64,000 nucleotides of DNA, taken from positions 62,001 through 126,000 of the forward strand of contig NZ_NPJI01000037.1 of NCBI RefSeq assembly GCF_002251435.1, read 5' to 3'. Under the pieces are notes generated by a model. That model saw only the letters and a list, made by a program, of their open reading frames with translations. It was not told the DNA's origin and did no database searches. A program made the position numbers and the translations under genes. Shown here piece after piece: positions 25,170-33,818 of the stretch. Positions within the stretch are counted from its first letter, which is position 1. The number at the start of each line of letters is the position of its first letter. Origin of the DNA: Prevotella sp. P2-180. Lineage in GTDB: Bacteria; Bacteroidota; Bacteroidia; Bacteroidales; Bacteroidaceae.

Positions 25170-25661
25170 TTACTTCGAACCTGTATGCCCCATGCCGCCG
25201 CCTCGGTCGAAGCCCGTCAGTTCATCAACTTCAAGCAAGATTGGCAATTCGTGCCTGTTGAACACCATCTGCGCAATGCGCGTGCCGCCTTCGATAAGAA
25301 ACGGCTCATCGTGGTTGATGATGATGATGTTTATCTCGTTTTTATACCCGTGGTCGATAGTACCTTCAATAACATCTGCGTCAAACCGCTTCTTTTTCGG
25401 TTTAAGCCACTCGAACAGCGGAATGGTATAACCTTCCACTCCCTCGGCAGAAAAGCCGCTACGAGGACGTATGTGTCCGTCTATACCCCTTGGCACATCT
25501 ATCTTGACACCGATAGGTAATGCTTGTCTGCCACGTTTGATTACCGTATCAAACGGAACATACAGATCATAACCTGCCGAAAATTCTACACTCTGCTTTG
25601 GCATGATGCCGCCACACAATACTACTTTGTAGTTTTGGTAAATAGTCGATTTTCTTCCCAT
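25170..25661 (-). CDS. dut: dUTPase (trimeric)
   Basis: 163 residues with the five trimeric-dUTPase motifs in order: SAGYDLYVPF (1), RPRSGFS (2), IEGTIDHGYKNEI (3, with the catalytic Asp and a Tyr-Lys), GTRIAQMVF (4) and the C-terminal DRGGGMGHTG (5). It hydrolyses dUTP to dUMP and pyrophosphate, keeping uracil out of phage DNA. The sequence is complete. Motif 5 is GMGHTG rather than the usual GFGSTG. First of a tightly packed operon reading leftward from about 30 kb. Confidence 0.95.
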   Translation of the reverse strand: MGRKSTIYQNYKVVLCGGIMPKQSVEFSAGYDLYVPFDTVIKRGRQALPIGVKIDVPRGIDGHIRPRSGFSAEGVEGYTIPLFEWLKPKKKRFDADVIEGTIDHGYKNEINIIIINHDEPFLIEGGTRIAQMVFNRHELPILLEVDELTGFDRGGGMGHTGSK

Positions 25662-25665
25662 GCTT

Positions 25666-26391
25666 TTATTCTTTTAAAGTTTTAACCTTGATTTCGTTTT
25701 TAAACTCAGGACACTCTTTGAAAGCTTCTTTGAGACAAGCCTTGATATAGACACCATCCTCAAATCGTCTTGCCATCGCCCGCCATATCCTTTTGCTTTC
25801 TTTTGTGTTGAGGTCGCAAGCCATCCCCTCATATAGGTTGTTACTCAGATTCTCAGCAGCCATCACAAGACGATGCGGGCGCATATTGGAAAACATCTCG
25901 TCATAGTTCCTGGTGACAATTCTTCCGTCGGGTGTTCTTACTATCCCCGCATCCTTCCGTATTTTGGCTATCGCTTCTTCGTAGAGGTGTTTAGCTATAT
26001 GGAGTACTACTCTGGCAGTTTCGATGGTAGACAAGGCTTCCTCGTTTTCTATTCCCGCCTTTTTCAGAGACCTTATGATTGTTCTTCTGAACTTCTCCAC
26101 GTCTTCATCGGAAGCATCTATAACGGCATCGGTATAGGCATCATAAAATTTAGGCGACACCATAACACTGCGCATTACTATTTCCTTTTGTTTCAGCTCG
26201 GCATACAGCACGTTAATCAGGTGCTTTGTCCTGCCTTTGTTATATGAGGTCTCGCGCAAGCGTTGTATTGCGTTTCTACACCAATGAATGCCGGCGGTAG
26301 TTATAAGTGACACGCCGTTATCTATCACTTTTGCGCCAACTCTAATAGCCTCAAACTCCCTTTCGTTGTAATACGTTATTACCTTCCCCAT
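25666..26391 (-). CDS. Hypothetical helical protein, 241 residues
   Basis: All-helical, charged; overlaps the preceding gene by 13 nt and ends 4 nt before dUTPase. No motif recognised. The placement suggests a nucleotide-pool or DNA-related accessory role, but nothing in the sequence shows it. Confidence 0.75.
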   Translation of the reverse strand: MGKVITYYNEREFEAIRVGAKVIDNGVSLITTAGIHWCRNAIQRLRETSYNKGRTKHLINVLYAELKQKEIVMRSVMVSPKFYDAYTDAVIDASDEDVEKFRRTIIRSLKKAGIENEEALSTIETARVVLHIAKHLYEEAIAKIRKDAGIVRTPDGRIVTRNYDEMFSNMRPHRLVMAAENLSNNLYEGMACDLNTKESKRIWRAMARRFEDGVYIKACLKEAFKECPEFKNEIKVKTLKE

Positions 26392-26714
26392 GACTCAAAT
26401 AAGATTTCTTTACCGTAAATTCTTGCCACCTCGAACTCTGCCATACAGCCTTTGGAGTTCTGCCACCCTTCGCATAGATAGATAGCATCACACTCCAATA
26501 AGGCTTCAATATCCTTGCCCATATAGTACGAGTATGACTTGTCGGGTTCGGGGCAAACGTCAAAGGGGGTGATTACGTCTGGACGATGCCATCCTCTTTC
26601 TAAGCCAAACTCATCCCATAATACCCACTCTCTTATATCTCTTGCCTTTGCTTTAACCTCTTCAAGGTCGTGCCCCGATATTGGAATTGATATGTATATT
26701 CTTTTTCTTTTCAT
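26379..26714 (-). CDS. DUF4406 protein, nucleoside deoxyribosyltransferase-like fold
   Basis: 111 residues from the ATG at 26714. Pattern typical of DUF4406: RIYISIPISGHD at the N-terminus, VITPFDV in the middle, then SYYMGKDIEALLECDAIYL and GWQNSKGCMAEFEVA. The fold is that of nucleoside 2-deoxyribosyltransferases, and a role with nucleotides or modified bases is plausible, given the dUTPase neighbour. Confidence 0.8.
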   Translation of the reverse strand: MKRKRIYISIPISGHDLEEVKAKARDIREWVLWDEFGLERGWHRPDVITPFDVCPEPDKSYSYYMGKDIEALLECDAIYLCEGWQNSKGCMAEFEVARIYGKEILFESWGR

Positions 26715-26938
26715 TCCTCGTCCTCCCATTTGCCTACTATGTCATACTTGTTACCAAAAGCACTATAAAAAACCTTTCCATCACGTCTGTAGAACATATA
26801 GGAAAAACTATTTTCTTCGCCTTTAACGGGACAGGCGAAACCTTCTGCATACTCATAACCTTTGCCAAGAAACACCGCCATACGACCATCCCTTGTTTTC
26901 AGCCTATCGCCGAACTTACACTCACTCAGATTTATCAT
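26711..26938 (-). CDS. Small phage protein
   Basis: 75 residues, beta-rich (GDRLKTRDGRMAVFLGKG), starting MINLSECKFG. Overlaps both neighbours by a few nt. This type is common in Bacteroidales phage accessory operons; function unknown. Confidence 0.75.
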   Translation of the reverse strand: MINLSECKFGDRLKTRDGRMAVFLGKGYEYAEGFACPVKGEENSFSYMFYRRDGKVFYSAFGNKYDIVGKWEDEE

Positions 26939-27251
26939 TGGAACAGCTCTCCTTGTTTACTTTGACAATTTCCTCAATAACATCTACCAATAACGATGCG
27001 AATGTAGATACAAACCTCTCGTTTTCGTTCAGTTCGTATTCACCCATAGTTTTTAGCACACCATGCACAACCTCGTGGATAAAGGTGTTTGTTATGGACG
27101 TTTCACTCTGCTCGCTGTCTGAGAATTTCTTGGCTATACGGATTTTTCCTTCCGCTACACAAATATCGCCCAAGTTATTGTCGGGTAAGTGTTCGGGCAT
27201 TTCAATCACTATGTCCTGCCCGCCGATTCTGATTTTACTTGGTATCTTCAT
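26922..27251 (-). CDS. Metallopeptidase-like protein (HExxH)
   Basis: 109 residues. HEVVHG near residue 59 is the HExxH zinc motif, followed by NENERFVSTFASLL, where a downstream Glu could be the third ligand, as in ImmA/SprT-like phage proteins. The N-terminus (KIRIGGQDIVIEM) matches the beta-strand start of that group. The role may be proteolysis of a repressor or repair factor; the target cannot be told. Confidence 0.65.
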   Translation of the reverse strand: MKIPSKIRIGGQDIVIEMPEHLPDNNLGDICVAEGKIRIAKKFSDSEQSETSITNTFIHEVVHGVLKTMGEYELNENERFVSTFASLLVDVIEEIVKVNKESCSNDKSE

Positions 27252-27516
27252 TTCTTTCTTGTTTTAATTTCCTAATTCCTGAACCGACAATGTTTATCAA
27301 CTCATTAACCGCTTCATCGTTACAATCAAGTAGAATGCAGTGATTGAAATTTCCTTGAAGATATTGAGAGAATGCCAATAAAGCATCCTTCATTCGCTTG
27401 TTGTCCTCAATAGTTTCTTTGAACGAGTCAATAAAAGCCTTTGTTATGTCGTACTTAGTCTTAGCACACCGTATATTCTTACGGTGTACTTTTAAGTTGT
27501 AGTTAATTTGTGTCAT
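27235..27516 (-). CDS. Hypothetical protein, 93 residues
   Basis: Basic N-terminus (NLKVHRKNIRCAKTKYD) then helical. Overlaps 26922-27251 by 17 nt and 27513 by 4 nt. Unrecognised. Confidence 0.7.
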   Translation of the reverse strand: MTQINYNLKVHRKNIRCAKTKYDITKAFIDSFKETIEDNKRMKDALLAFSQYLQGNFNHCILLDCNDEAVNELINIVGSGIRKLKQERNEDTK

Positions 27517-28172
27517 TTCTTTCTCTTTTTGAGTTCAACAAGAGTTAATATCGCATACCCTGCTGTATCGAGCAAGGCATCTTCCAAGCCCTCGTTCTCG
27601 ACCATGTTAGGCTTGCTGCGCAACACCTTTATTCTATTCATCTTCTCACGCAGCTTGCCATAGGCATAATCAATACCCAACTCGTCAAACATTTCCGAGA
27701 AAGCAGAATTATAATCGTGGTTCTTTGCTTGCAGTGTAAGAGCCAATTTATTCGTTAGGCTCTTGATGTAATCTTCAGTCGTGACGCAATCAGGAAGCAT
27801 CTTCGGCTCTCTTTCCCTTTGTATCTGCTCACGTATCTCGAAAGAATACGTCAGTGCATTAACATAACGTTTTATCTCGTCTATTGTGGCATAATGCAGA
27901 TTAGTTATCGGAAATACTGAATTTACATCTTTCAAGTTATCCGCATACCATATTGCATCAGTATCACCAACGAGATTAGAGTCGTGCCACAAGCCAACAG
28001 CGTACATAAAATCGCCATCGTCAGATGTGAGTCGTGTAACTGCGGTGTTTCCGTTGTAGTCAAACGCAACGAAATCCCTATTCTTCAAGTCCTCTATTTT
28101 TAGTTCGTTTATTACTTGGGTCGCAAACGTCTTGTCAGTACCCTTTATCTTAATTTCTGTTTTCTGTTCCAT
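27513..28172 (-). CDS. DUF1599-like (nucleotide modification associated) protein
   Basis: 219 residues from the ATG at 28172 (an upstream in-frame start would lie inside 28186-28548). The C-terminal part (about 135-219) has the DUF1599 pattern KNHDYNSAFSEMFDELG, LREKMNRIKVL, EGLEDALLDTAGYAIL. This domain is found with phage base-modification and nucleotide genes and resembles all-alpha NTP pyrophosphatases. The N-terminal half is a separate domain I do not recognise. Confidence 0.7.
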   Translation of the reverse strand: MEQKTEIKIKGTDKTFATQVINELKIEDLKNRDFVAFDYNGNTAVTRLTSDDGDFMYAVGLWHDSNLVGDTDAIWYADNLKDVNSVFPITNLHYATIDEIKRYVNALTYSFEIREQIQREREPKMLPDCVTTEDYIKSLTNKLALTLQAKNHDYNSAFSEMFDELGIDYAYGKLREKMNRIKVLRSKPNMVENEGLEDALLDTAGYAILTLVELKKRKK

Positions 28173-28185
28173 TCTTAATAAGATT

Positions 28186-28548
28186 TTAGTTGTAAGTTGT
28201 ATATCCGTAAAATACCGACATATCTTCCTCAGATATGAACTTGGTGCTGATTTTTTCCTCGTAAAAGGCATAGTAGCAATCGCCCGAATCGCAACAACCG
28301 CTAAGAATTGACACTCCTGCCCTTATTGTATCTTCAGTTCCACCATAAATACGTGTAGAGCCATTATTATACCACTTAGCTACGATACACCATCCAAGAT
28401 GGGTGGCCAGCTGCACTACCCCGATAGGAGGCTTGGTATCGAACTTTTTTGTATCGTCAAGTACGAATTGAGGTACAAATGAAGCCTCCTTGTAGTCATC
28501 CATATTATCGCAAGGAGTAAGGTCTGCGTAATAAATCTGTTTTTCCAT
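28186..28548 (-). CDS. Hypothetical protein, 120 residues
   Basis: Cys-rich centre (SILSGCCDSGDCYYAFY). Its 158-nt upstream gap carries element E (28650-28702), a copy of the RNA element that heads the CRISPR-like arrays, and a lone repeat-end-like TAGATACAGC. Unrecognised. Confidence 0.75.
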   Translation of the reverse strand: MEKQIYYADLTPCDNMDDYKEASFVPQFVLDDTKKFDTKPPIGVVQLATHLGWCIVAKWYNNGSTRIYGGTEDTIRAGVSILSGCCDSGDCYYAFYEEKISTKFISEEDMSVFYGYTTYN

Positions 28549-28649
28549 ATTGTTATTTCTTTTGTTTTTTCTCGTTTGACGTCTTTTGTTTCACATTGTT
28601 CTACGAGTTGCTGTATCTATTTTTTATAACACATATTTGAATTTTACAA

Positions 28650-28702
28650 TAGTTATCGAGTGGTAAATCCCTCAACTTAAGGCTGTACAGCCAGCCCGAT
28701 TT
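28650..28702 (-). ncRNA. Array-head RNA element, copy E (no array)
   Basis: Minus strand: GGCTG-GCTGTA-CAGCC hairpin, TTAAGTT, then GAG-GG...CC-A-CTC hairpin and GATAACTA. Same layout as copies A-D, with compensatory changes in the second stem. Only a single degenerate repeat end follows before gene 28186-28548, about 25 kb from the Cas12-like gene. Confidence 0.65.
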
Positions 28703-28706
28703 CTTG

Positions 28707-29024
28707 TTACTTACTGTCTCCTTTCGGTAATAAATCATCAAGGTACGCCCACTGGCTTTCATCGACAACATCTTCGTAACCTGATGTTATACAACAATCC
28801 CTAATGACAATATCGGAACATGGTATTGGCTTTTCCTTCTTACCATCTTTCCACACCTCGCTAAGGTCAACGATATTGTCCTTGCGCTTAATGATGTTCA
28901 ACATAAAACATTCTGCCCTTAACAATGTTTCGTTGTCGTCGCTGCTTAAATTTGAAGCCAATTTTTCTCGTAAATCACTCAACTGCTTGTGCAGCTCTTC
29001 TGCTACATTAATCAATTCTTTCAT
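28707..29024 (-). CDS. Hypothetical protein, 105 residues
   Basis: Helical N-terminal half (ELHKQLSDLREKLASNL), then a small domain ending in acidic residues. Overlaps the YopX-family gene by 17 nt. Unrecognised. Confidence 0.75.
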   Translation of the reverse strand: MKELINVAEELHKQLSDLREKLASNLSSDDNETLLRAECFMLNIIKRKDNIVDLSEVWKDGKKEKPIPCSDIVIRDCCITSGYEDVVDESQWAYLDDLLPKGDSK

Positions 29025-29415
29025 ATTCTTGCGTTAATAGTTCTTTATTGTCGTAGATATTGCCTATCACTTTTCGGTCTTCTACGCCAAGTTCCCTTAA
29101 AGACACAATGGCATTGGAGTTGCAATCGCAAAACCCAGCATCAAACCATACCACGACGATTACGTTGTTGTCCTCTCCGCTGAGCAAATCCCCCTCGTAC
29201 ACTGCCTTGCCACTATTGTCATACAGCCCAGTAAACTGCCCGATGGTCTCTTCGTCCACGTCGTAGTTTGCAATCCTCACGGCTGGTTCTGTGCGTCTGC
29301 CGCTCTTCTCGGTTTGCTCCTTCGTGCATATCCTCTGCACGTGCGTAAGGTCGCCGTATACCCATGCGCCATCGTCCGTGCGCTTGGCTCTGAATTTAAT
29401 ATTTTCAACCTTCAT
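29008..29415 (-). CDS. YopX family phage protein
   Basis: 135 residues. The YopX pattern is clear: IKFRAKRTDDGAWVYGDL at the start, TIGQFTGLYDNSGKAVYEGD in the middle and RKVIGNIYDNKELL at the end. YopX proteins are common in phages of Firmicutes and Bacteroidetes; the molecular role is unknown. Confidence 0.9.
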   Translation of the reverse strand: MKVENIKFRAKRTDDGAWVYGDLTHVQRICTKEQTEKSGRRTEPAVRIANYDVDEETIGQFTGLYDNSGKAVYEGDLLSGEDNNVIVVVWFDAGFCDCNSNAIVSLRELGVEDRKVIGNIYDNKELLTQEYERID

Positions 29416-29650
29416 GATTCTGTTCTTTAAATTTCTTACCTTTTCTTATCCATCGAAAGAGCCTTGTGTGAGCACGACTGATTATGTCTATGTCGTGACA
29501 TGATGGATGCACCCATACACCTCTCTTGTTATAATAACCGGGGCGAAGTTTATTGCATTTCCTCCAAAAACTCTTTCGGTAGTCTTTGGAGCGCCAGTTG
29601 CCTTCGCCCTTGCACCACCCCATTATTTTCTTCGCTTGCCTAAGTCTCAT
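29405..29650 (-). CDS. Small basic protein
   Basis: 81 residues, very basic (MRLRQAKKIMGWCKGEG, RLFRWIRKGKKFKEQN), Trp-rich; probably binds nucleic acid. Overlaps both neighbours by 11 nt. Unrecognised. Confidence 0.7.
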   Translation of the reverse strand: MRLRQAKKIMGWCKGEGNWRSKDYRKSFWRKCNKLRPGYYNKRGVWVHPSCHDIDIISRAHTRLFRWIRKGKKFKEQNHEG

Positions 29651-29843
29651 TGTTTGCTACTTTTGTTGTCTGCTCGTGATAAATGTCGATGGCATCAATT
29701 CGTGCTTGACACACCTTGATAACTTCCTCGTAGTAGGATTTCTCGTAGAGCCTTGCATACTCGTTTGCCTCGTCCGCTATACGGAAGGATAGTTTACTAA
29801 CCCTCTCTTGTATTCGTTTCTTATCTTGTTTCGTCAGTTCCAT
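29640..29843 (-). CDS. Small helical protein
   Basis: 67 residues, one long charged helix pattern (KKRIQERVSKLSFRIADEAN). Its ATG shares a base with the stop of 29843-30238. Unrecognised. Confidence 0.7.
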   Translation of the reverse strand: MELTKQDKKRIQERVSKLSFRIADEANEYARLYEKSYYEEVIKVCQARIDAIDIYHEQTTKVANNET

Positions 29844-30238
29844 TATTCAGCCCTTTCTCCAAGTGAAATTATAAACACCCGCTCTTTGCCGCCGCCCCAT
29901 TCAGGAACACCATATCCCTGATATATACAGACAATTCTGAACGTCATCGTGGTATTGGTATAGCCGAGGTGAAAACAAACGTTTTCGAACGGCTTGTATC
30001 TGTCAAGTTTATCACTGCCGTGATATTCCCCATCAACAAGCCTCTTTATCCAATAGTCACTTTGTGCGCGATATTCCTCTCTTTTTTCGCCGCTTGCTAT
30101 CATATCCCACCATTTGCGTTTCAGCACAAGGTGAAGCGTTTTGTTAACTTTTTCATCAATATTGAATTTTATAAGTTCATTACACACGTTACTTATATCT
30201 TCAAGGCTTCCTAATGGAGATACGTTATCTTTTGTCAT
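29843..30238 (-). CDS. ASCH-domain protein
   Basis: 131 residues. LHLVLKRKWWDMIASGEKREEYR near residues 40-62 is the ASCH/PUA-like start (Lys and E-x-R), and the C-terminal MTFRIVCIYQGYG...FIISLGE fits the barrel strands. ASCH domains bind RNA or nucleotides. In phages these proteins are widespread, function unknown. Confidence 0.8.
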   Translation of the reverse strand: MTKDNVSPLGSLEDISNVCNELIKFNIDEKVNKTLHLVLKRKWWDMIASGEKREEYRAQSDYWIKRLVDGEYHGSDKLDRYKPFENVCFHLGYTNTTMTFRIVCIYQGYGVPEWGGGKERVFIISLGERAE

Positions 30239-30642
30239 TACTCAATCCTTTCTACTTTAATAGGTTCGCCACTTTCATCACAAGTCAATGTCCTGCCAAG
30301 ATAAACGCACCACCCCATATCCATGTCCTTTGCCGCTTCAAGGGTCAGTTGGTGGTATATCTCACGATAGAGATAGTATGTTTCTGCGATAAACTTACGC
30401 TGGTTATCATCGGGACAAGAACCACCATTCCATCCATAACTTGCCCCAGGCCCGAGCAATGGGGTAACAAGCGGTTGCAACTTGCTAAGTTTCTCTCTAA
30501 GTTCCCGATAATGCTTGAGACAAGCCGTTGAATTAATTAGCTCCATCTGACCGCCGATGAACCTATGGCAGTCCTCCACGCAATTAGCAATCAGCATTAA
30601 CTGATGCTCCGTCAGTTCTATTCGCCATTTCTTCTCTTTCAT
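30238..30642 (-). CDS. Conserved phage hypothetical protein
   Basis: 134 residues, helical N-terminus (RIELTEHQLMLIANCVEDCHRF), then GPGASYGWNGG and FIAETYYLYREIYHQL. Looks like a frequent Bacteroidales phage protein, but I cannot name a family. Overlaps 30639-30950 by 4 nt. Confidence 0.75.
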   Translation of the reverse strand: MKEKKWRIELTEHQLMLIANCVEDCHRFIGGQMELINSTACLKHYRELREKLSKLQPLVTPLLGPGASYGWNGGSCPDDNQRKFIAETYYLYREIYHQLTLEAAKDMDMGWCVYLGRTLTCDESGEPIKVERIE

Positions 30643-30950
30643 AATGTATATCCGTAACGTTTAAGTTTCTTGATAAAGTTCTTCTTGTTGAGTGCTTGAA
30701 AATATATACAGTTCTTTTCAATGATAATAGACTCCTTGTATCTTGGAGTCCGTGTGCGATAATCAATCACTGCCTCTCGCTTTACAGGTGCGATCTTGAT
30801 TTCTTTAGTGACGGTGTTGAACGAGAACATCGTATGTCCTGGTACTTTTTTAGTGCTACCAATAAACACTTGTTTGTGTTTCTGCTTTTGCAAGATTTCC
30901 ATTTCGGTTTCTTGCGTCAAGTCTTTCTTGCCTTGTTCAAAGAAATTCAT
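30639..30950 (-). CDS. Hypothetical protein, 103 residues
   Basis: ATG at 30950 preferred (MNFFEQGKKDL); basic, beta-containing. Seven nt after the 47-residue ORF 30958-31101. Unrecognised. Confidence 0.7.
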   Translation of the reverse strand: MNFFEQGKKDLTQETEMEILQKQKHKQVFIGSTKKVPGHTMFSFNTVTKEIKIAPVKREAVIDYRTRTPRYKESIIIEKNCIYFQALNKKNFIKKLKRYGYTL

Positions 30951-30957
30951 ATCTGTA

Positions 30958-31101
30958 TTATTTAAAGAGTTGAAAATCAATACATCCGTGCATAACGTAG
31001 CAGTACTCCCACTCGCTATACTTGTATATCATATACCTCTGGCAACTGAACCGCTTGGGGCATAGCTCGTTGCAGCAGAGGTCAAAATCGTAGTGCGTCA
31101 T
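30958..31101 (-). CDS. Cys-rich microprotein
   Basis: 47 residues (starts MTHYDFDLCCNELCPKRFSC) with six Cys: a CC, C-x3-C-x5-C and two more. Likely zinc-binding. Overlaps the end of the radical SAM gene by 20 nt, typical for this operon. Confidence 0.6.
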   Translation of the reverse strand: MTHYDFDLCCNELCPKRFSCQRYMIYKYSEWEYCYVMHGCIDFQLFK

Positions 31102-32092
31102 ATTCAAAATATTTACTACATTTAAATCCCTTGCGAGGTGAGAAGTCCATAAATTCGCAAGTTGTGAATATCATTCGTTTGTTACACCATCGAGCCATAT
31201 CTTTCTGCCACATCGGTATTTCATTCGCTTTCCCGAACGGGTCACGGTAAGGCTGTGCATAGGCATACACCGGTCGCCCTTGCTTGGTCTTTCGGAACTC
31301 CAATAGTTTTTCGTGTCAATGATTAATTCTGCTGTAACACTCTTCAAAACCATTACCCCCACCAATCATTGTGTAAAGAAAATACTCACCCTTGAAACCA
31401 TAAGAGTTTATCATCTCAATAGCCCTCTCACAGTACTTTATCTGTGCTGTTGTGTCGCAGCCAAATCTTATCCTATTGTTCAGCCATTTAACCTTGGCGA
31501 ATTTCCTTGCAAATTCGTCAGTCATTAGCCTTGCATCGTTTGCCTGATTGAGGTCTATATGATAACCCTTGGCTATGATCTTGTCAAGTTGCTCGTGTGC
31601 ATAATCTCCTGCCGCAAGGAAGTTGTTATCCATCAGTACAACATTCTTTCGTCCGTTGGCTACCCTATCAATATCCCAATAAGGTCTGATAGCTCCCTCT
31701 TTCTTTGGGACGACACACCACATGCACTTGTTAGGACAACCTCTCGTAAGGAAACCGTAAGACGTGTCACCTGGGATAGAAGGGTATATCGAGTAGTCCG
31801 GCTGGCAATCGTCAATTTCGTTGGGTAAAATTGAACAAACGTCATAACCAGTACCGCCCCTCACAATCTGCTTGGCATTGATATAACCAGTGTAATCAGG
31901 AGAGAAGTTGAATACCTTAGCCATATAGACTATATCGTATTCCCCGCCGAACATTCCGTCATACCATTCCACGCCATCTCCTTTCGCTCGATGGTAAGAG
32001 GCTACCTTACAAAGGGCAAGATTTGGGTATATCGTCGCTCCCCATTTCTTTTTCTTTGCATGTCCGTCAACATCAATAAGTCCTATTTTCAT
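31082..32092 (-). pseudogene. Radical SAM protein interrupted by an in-frame TGA
   Basis: Residues 1-258 contain the radical SAM cluster motif GCPNKCMWC (CxxxCxxC), which binds a 4Fe-4S cluster and SAM, within FLTRGCPNKCMWCVVPKKEG. After YSRINH a TGA (31316-31318) interrupts the gene, yet the same frame continues with HEKLLEFRKTKQGRPVYAYA, AQPYRDPF, IPMWQKDMARWCNK and FSPRKGFKC, the usual C-terminus of this phage radical SAM group. The family normally has an aromatic residue at this site, so TGG to TGA is the simplest lesion. Neighbouring genes use TGA as stop. Substrate unknown; it lies next to a DNA methyltransferase. Confidence 0.8.
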
Positions 32093-32093
32093 A

Positions 32094-32867
32094 TCAAAAT
32101 AGTGTAGGGTTATTTAATTCGTTCTTAATTCGCTTGCAGGCAATATCGTAATATTCCTTATTGAGTTCCATTCCGATGAAGTGTCGCTTCTCCCTTATGG
32201 CTGCAACTGCCATAGTACCGCTGCCTATGCAGTTATCAAGTATCAAATCACCCTCATTTGTGTATGTCCTAATTAGGTATCTGATTAACTCTACTGGCTT
32301 TTGGGTAGGATGAAAGAATTGCCCATTTTTATGCTCTTTTGGAATGGTTATTATAGATGTAGGATATTTCTCGTCTGAAACAATCGTTGGCACTTCAACA
32401 AATGCTCCATAGCAACTATTCTTTTGTTGATGTTTGCCATTCCCCTTTGTATGGTTTCTTTTGTGTGGCTCGCATTTTACCATTTGAGGGTTGTAAGTTG
32501 GTAATTGCTTGTAGAATATACAAATATCCTCGTGTTGTCTTAACGGCATACGTTTAGAGTTAAGAAATCCGTTTTTAGCAACCTTATCCCATATCAGATT
32601 ATACCTCCATAACTTCGGATTCGACAACATCATCTTGGCAGTGAACATACCTTGCGCAAAGAGAATAATCGCTGCATCATCTTTAATCACACGTTCATAT
32701 TGTCCCCATAACTGCTCGAATGGAATAATTCTATCCCATTGCACATTGACATTGTTCTTGTTCAATACCTCATACGGCAAATCACAGATAATGCAGTCAA
32801 TACTCTTGTCGGGTATCTCCTTCATCAGTTCCAGACAGTCGCCTAAGTATATCTTATCTATCTCCAT
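32094..32867 (-). CDS. DNA adenine/cytosine-N4 methyltransferase (beta-type order)
   Basis: 257 residues from the ATG at 32867. DLPYEVLN near residue 27 is the catalytic (D/N)PPY-type motif (as DLPY), a target-recognition region follows, then HPTQKPVELIRYLI and ILDNCIGSGTMAVAA (SAM-binding motif I). Catalytic motif before SAM motif is the beta-class order. It methylates adenine N6 or cytosine N4, probably protecting phage DNA from host restriction. No restriction partner is present. TAATG overlap with the preceding microprotein. Confidence 0.9.
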   Translation of the reverse strand: MEIDKIYLGDCLELMKEIPDKSIDCIICDLPYEVLNKNNVNVQWDRIIPFEQLWGQYERVIKDDAAIILFAQGMFTAKMMLSNPKLWRYNLIWDKVAKNGFLNSKRMPLRQHEDICIFYKQLPTYNPQMVKCEPHKRNHTKGNGKHQQKNSCYGAFVEVPTIVSDEKYPTSIITIPKEHKNGQFFHPTQKPVELIRYLIRTYTNEGDLILDNCIGSGTMAVAAIREKRHFIGMELNKEYYDIACKRIKNELNNPTLF

Positions 32868-33001
32868 TATGGTTTTCCGTTTGTTAAGTGACACTTGTCG
32901 CTGCAGTAACATACCTTTTTGGTCTTGCCGCAGATGCCGTAGCCATCCGTATCTTCGTAGGCAAATTTCTCACACTCGCCACAGTAGATTTCTTTGTTCA
33001 T
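32867..33001 (-). CDS. Cys-rich microprotein, zinc-knuckle-like
   Basis: 44 residues with C-x2-C at 7-10, Cys at 24, 31, 33 and 37 (CGECEKF..., KVCYCSDKC). Stop overlaps the methyltransferase ATG (TAATG), so it is translationally coupled. Likely zinc-binding; unrecognised. Confidence 0.6.
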   Translation of the reverse strand: MNKEIYCGECEKFAYEDTDGYGICGKTKKVCYCSDKCHLTNGKP

Positions 33002-33010
33002 AATTACTGT

Positions 33011-33292
33011 TTAGCATTTACACAAACCAATATACTCGGCAGTACCATCGCTGTACACATCGAATGTGTATTGCCTGTTATAATGACCTGTTCTATCAAC
33101 ATCAAATCCTCCGCAATAAGTCTCTTCAAACAGCAGCAATTCAAGTATTTCGTGCAATGGTCTGTAATTTGGTACGTTTTGCACAACCCATCTGTAATCA
33201 TCAAGCAATGTGTCGTAATTCTTAATGCCAGGTAGAAGAAGCAATACGTCTTTTTTAGGTATTGAACCATCAACTTGTTCATCTATTTTCAT
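33011..33292 (-). CDS. Hypothetical protein, 93 residues
   Basis: Chosen over an alternative frame in the same place because its ATG overlaps the stop of 33289-33690 and its composition is protein-like (LLLLPGIKNYDTLLDDYRWV). Unrecognised. Confidence 0.7.
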   Translation of the reverse strand: MKIDEQVDGSIPKKDVLLLLPGIKNYDTLLDDYRWVVQNVPNYRPLHEILELLLFEETYCGGFDVDRTGHYNRQYTFDVYSDGTAEYIGLCKC

Positions 33293-33690
33293 TTCTTCAC
33301 CTCCAATAGTTCTTTATGATTTTCAGCTACCCAGCATAAGCAATCATACAAGGTATTTATTAAAGGTTTATCATTAAGAGTAAAATACTCTCTAAACACA
33401 GATTCTTGCCAAGACCAATTTGTATATTCAATTTTCATTAAGTTCCAATCTATCATCAGATGATATATTCCGATTGTTTTAGGCAGTTTCTCGATAAGGT
33501 CGCCAGTAGTGTATGTCGGAATATTATAAGGCAAAAGAAAATGATTAGGAATACATAAATTCCATTCTTCTTCATCTGTAAATGTATCTTCTCCTGCAAC
33601 CCAACACATACTCGCATCAGACGTATCAACACCCAACTCTTGCAGGTGCTTCATCTGCTCAATGCTCAATACTTGTTCTTTGATTTCCAT
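33289..33690 (-). CDS. Conserved phage hypothetical protein
   Basis: 133 residues, starts MEIKEQVLSIEQMKHLQELG; Trp-rich centre (MKIEYTNWSWQESVF). This type is frequent in Bacteroidales phage accessory operons, function unknown. Overlaps its neighbours at both ends. Confidence 0.75.
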   Translation of the reverse strand: MEIKEQVLSIEQMKHLQELGVDTSDASMCWVAGEDTFTDEEEWNLCIPNHFLLPYNIPTYTTGDLIEKLPKTIGIYHLMIDWNLMKIEYTNWSWQESVFREYFTLNDKPLINTLYDCLCWVAENHKELLEVKK

Positions 33691-33818
33691 TTCTTCTTTC
33701 CTTTCTTACGTTTGTTATTAGCGTTGTAATGATGGTCTTTAGGAATAAACACTGCCTTGGGGTATTTGCGGCAGACAAATTTTAATTCTGAGCCATTATG
33801 GTATGTATCTAAAATCAT
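33666..33818 (-). CDS. Very small basic protein
   Basis: 50 residues (MILDTYHNGSELKFVCRKYP start; Lys-rich end KKGKKKWKSKNKY). Overlaps both neighbours, by 4 and 25 nt. Unrecognised. Confidence 0.6.
   Translation of the reverse strand: MILDTYHNGSELKFVCRKYPKAVFIPKDHHYNANNKRKKGKKKWKSKNKY

Noticed and set aside
31171..31365. Programmed frameshift in the radical SAM gene
   Set aside because: The two halves are in the same frame, separated only by TGA, so a frameshift is not needed.
33004..33282. Alternative frame ORF over 33011-33292
   Set aside because: Composition (Cys/Leu/Thr-rich) is unlike a real protein and it lacks the start-stop overlap shown by its competitor.
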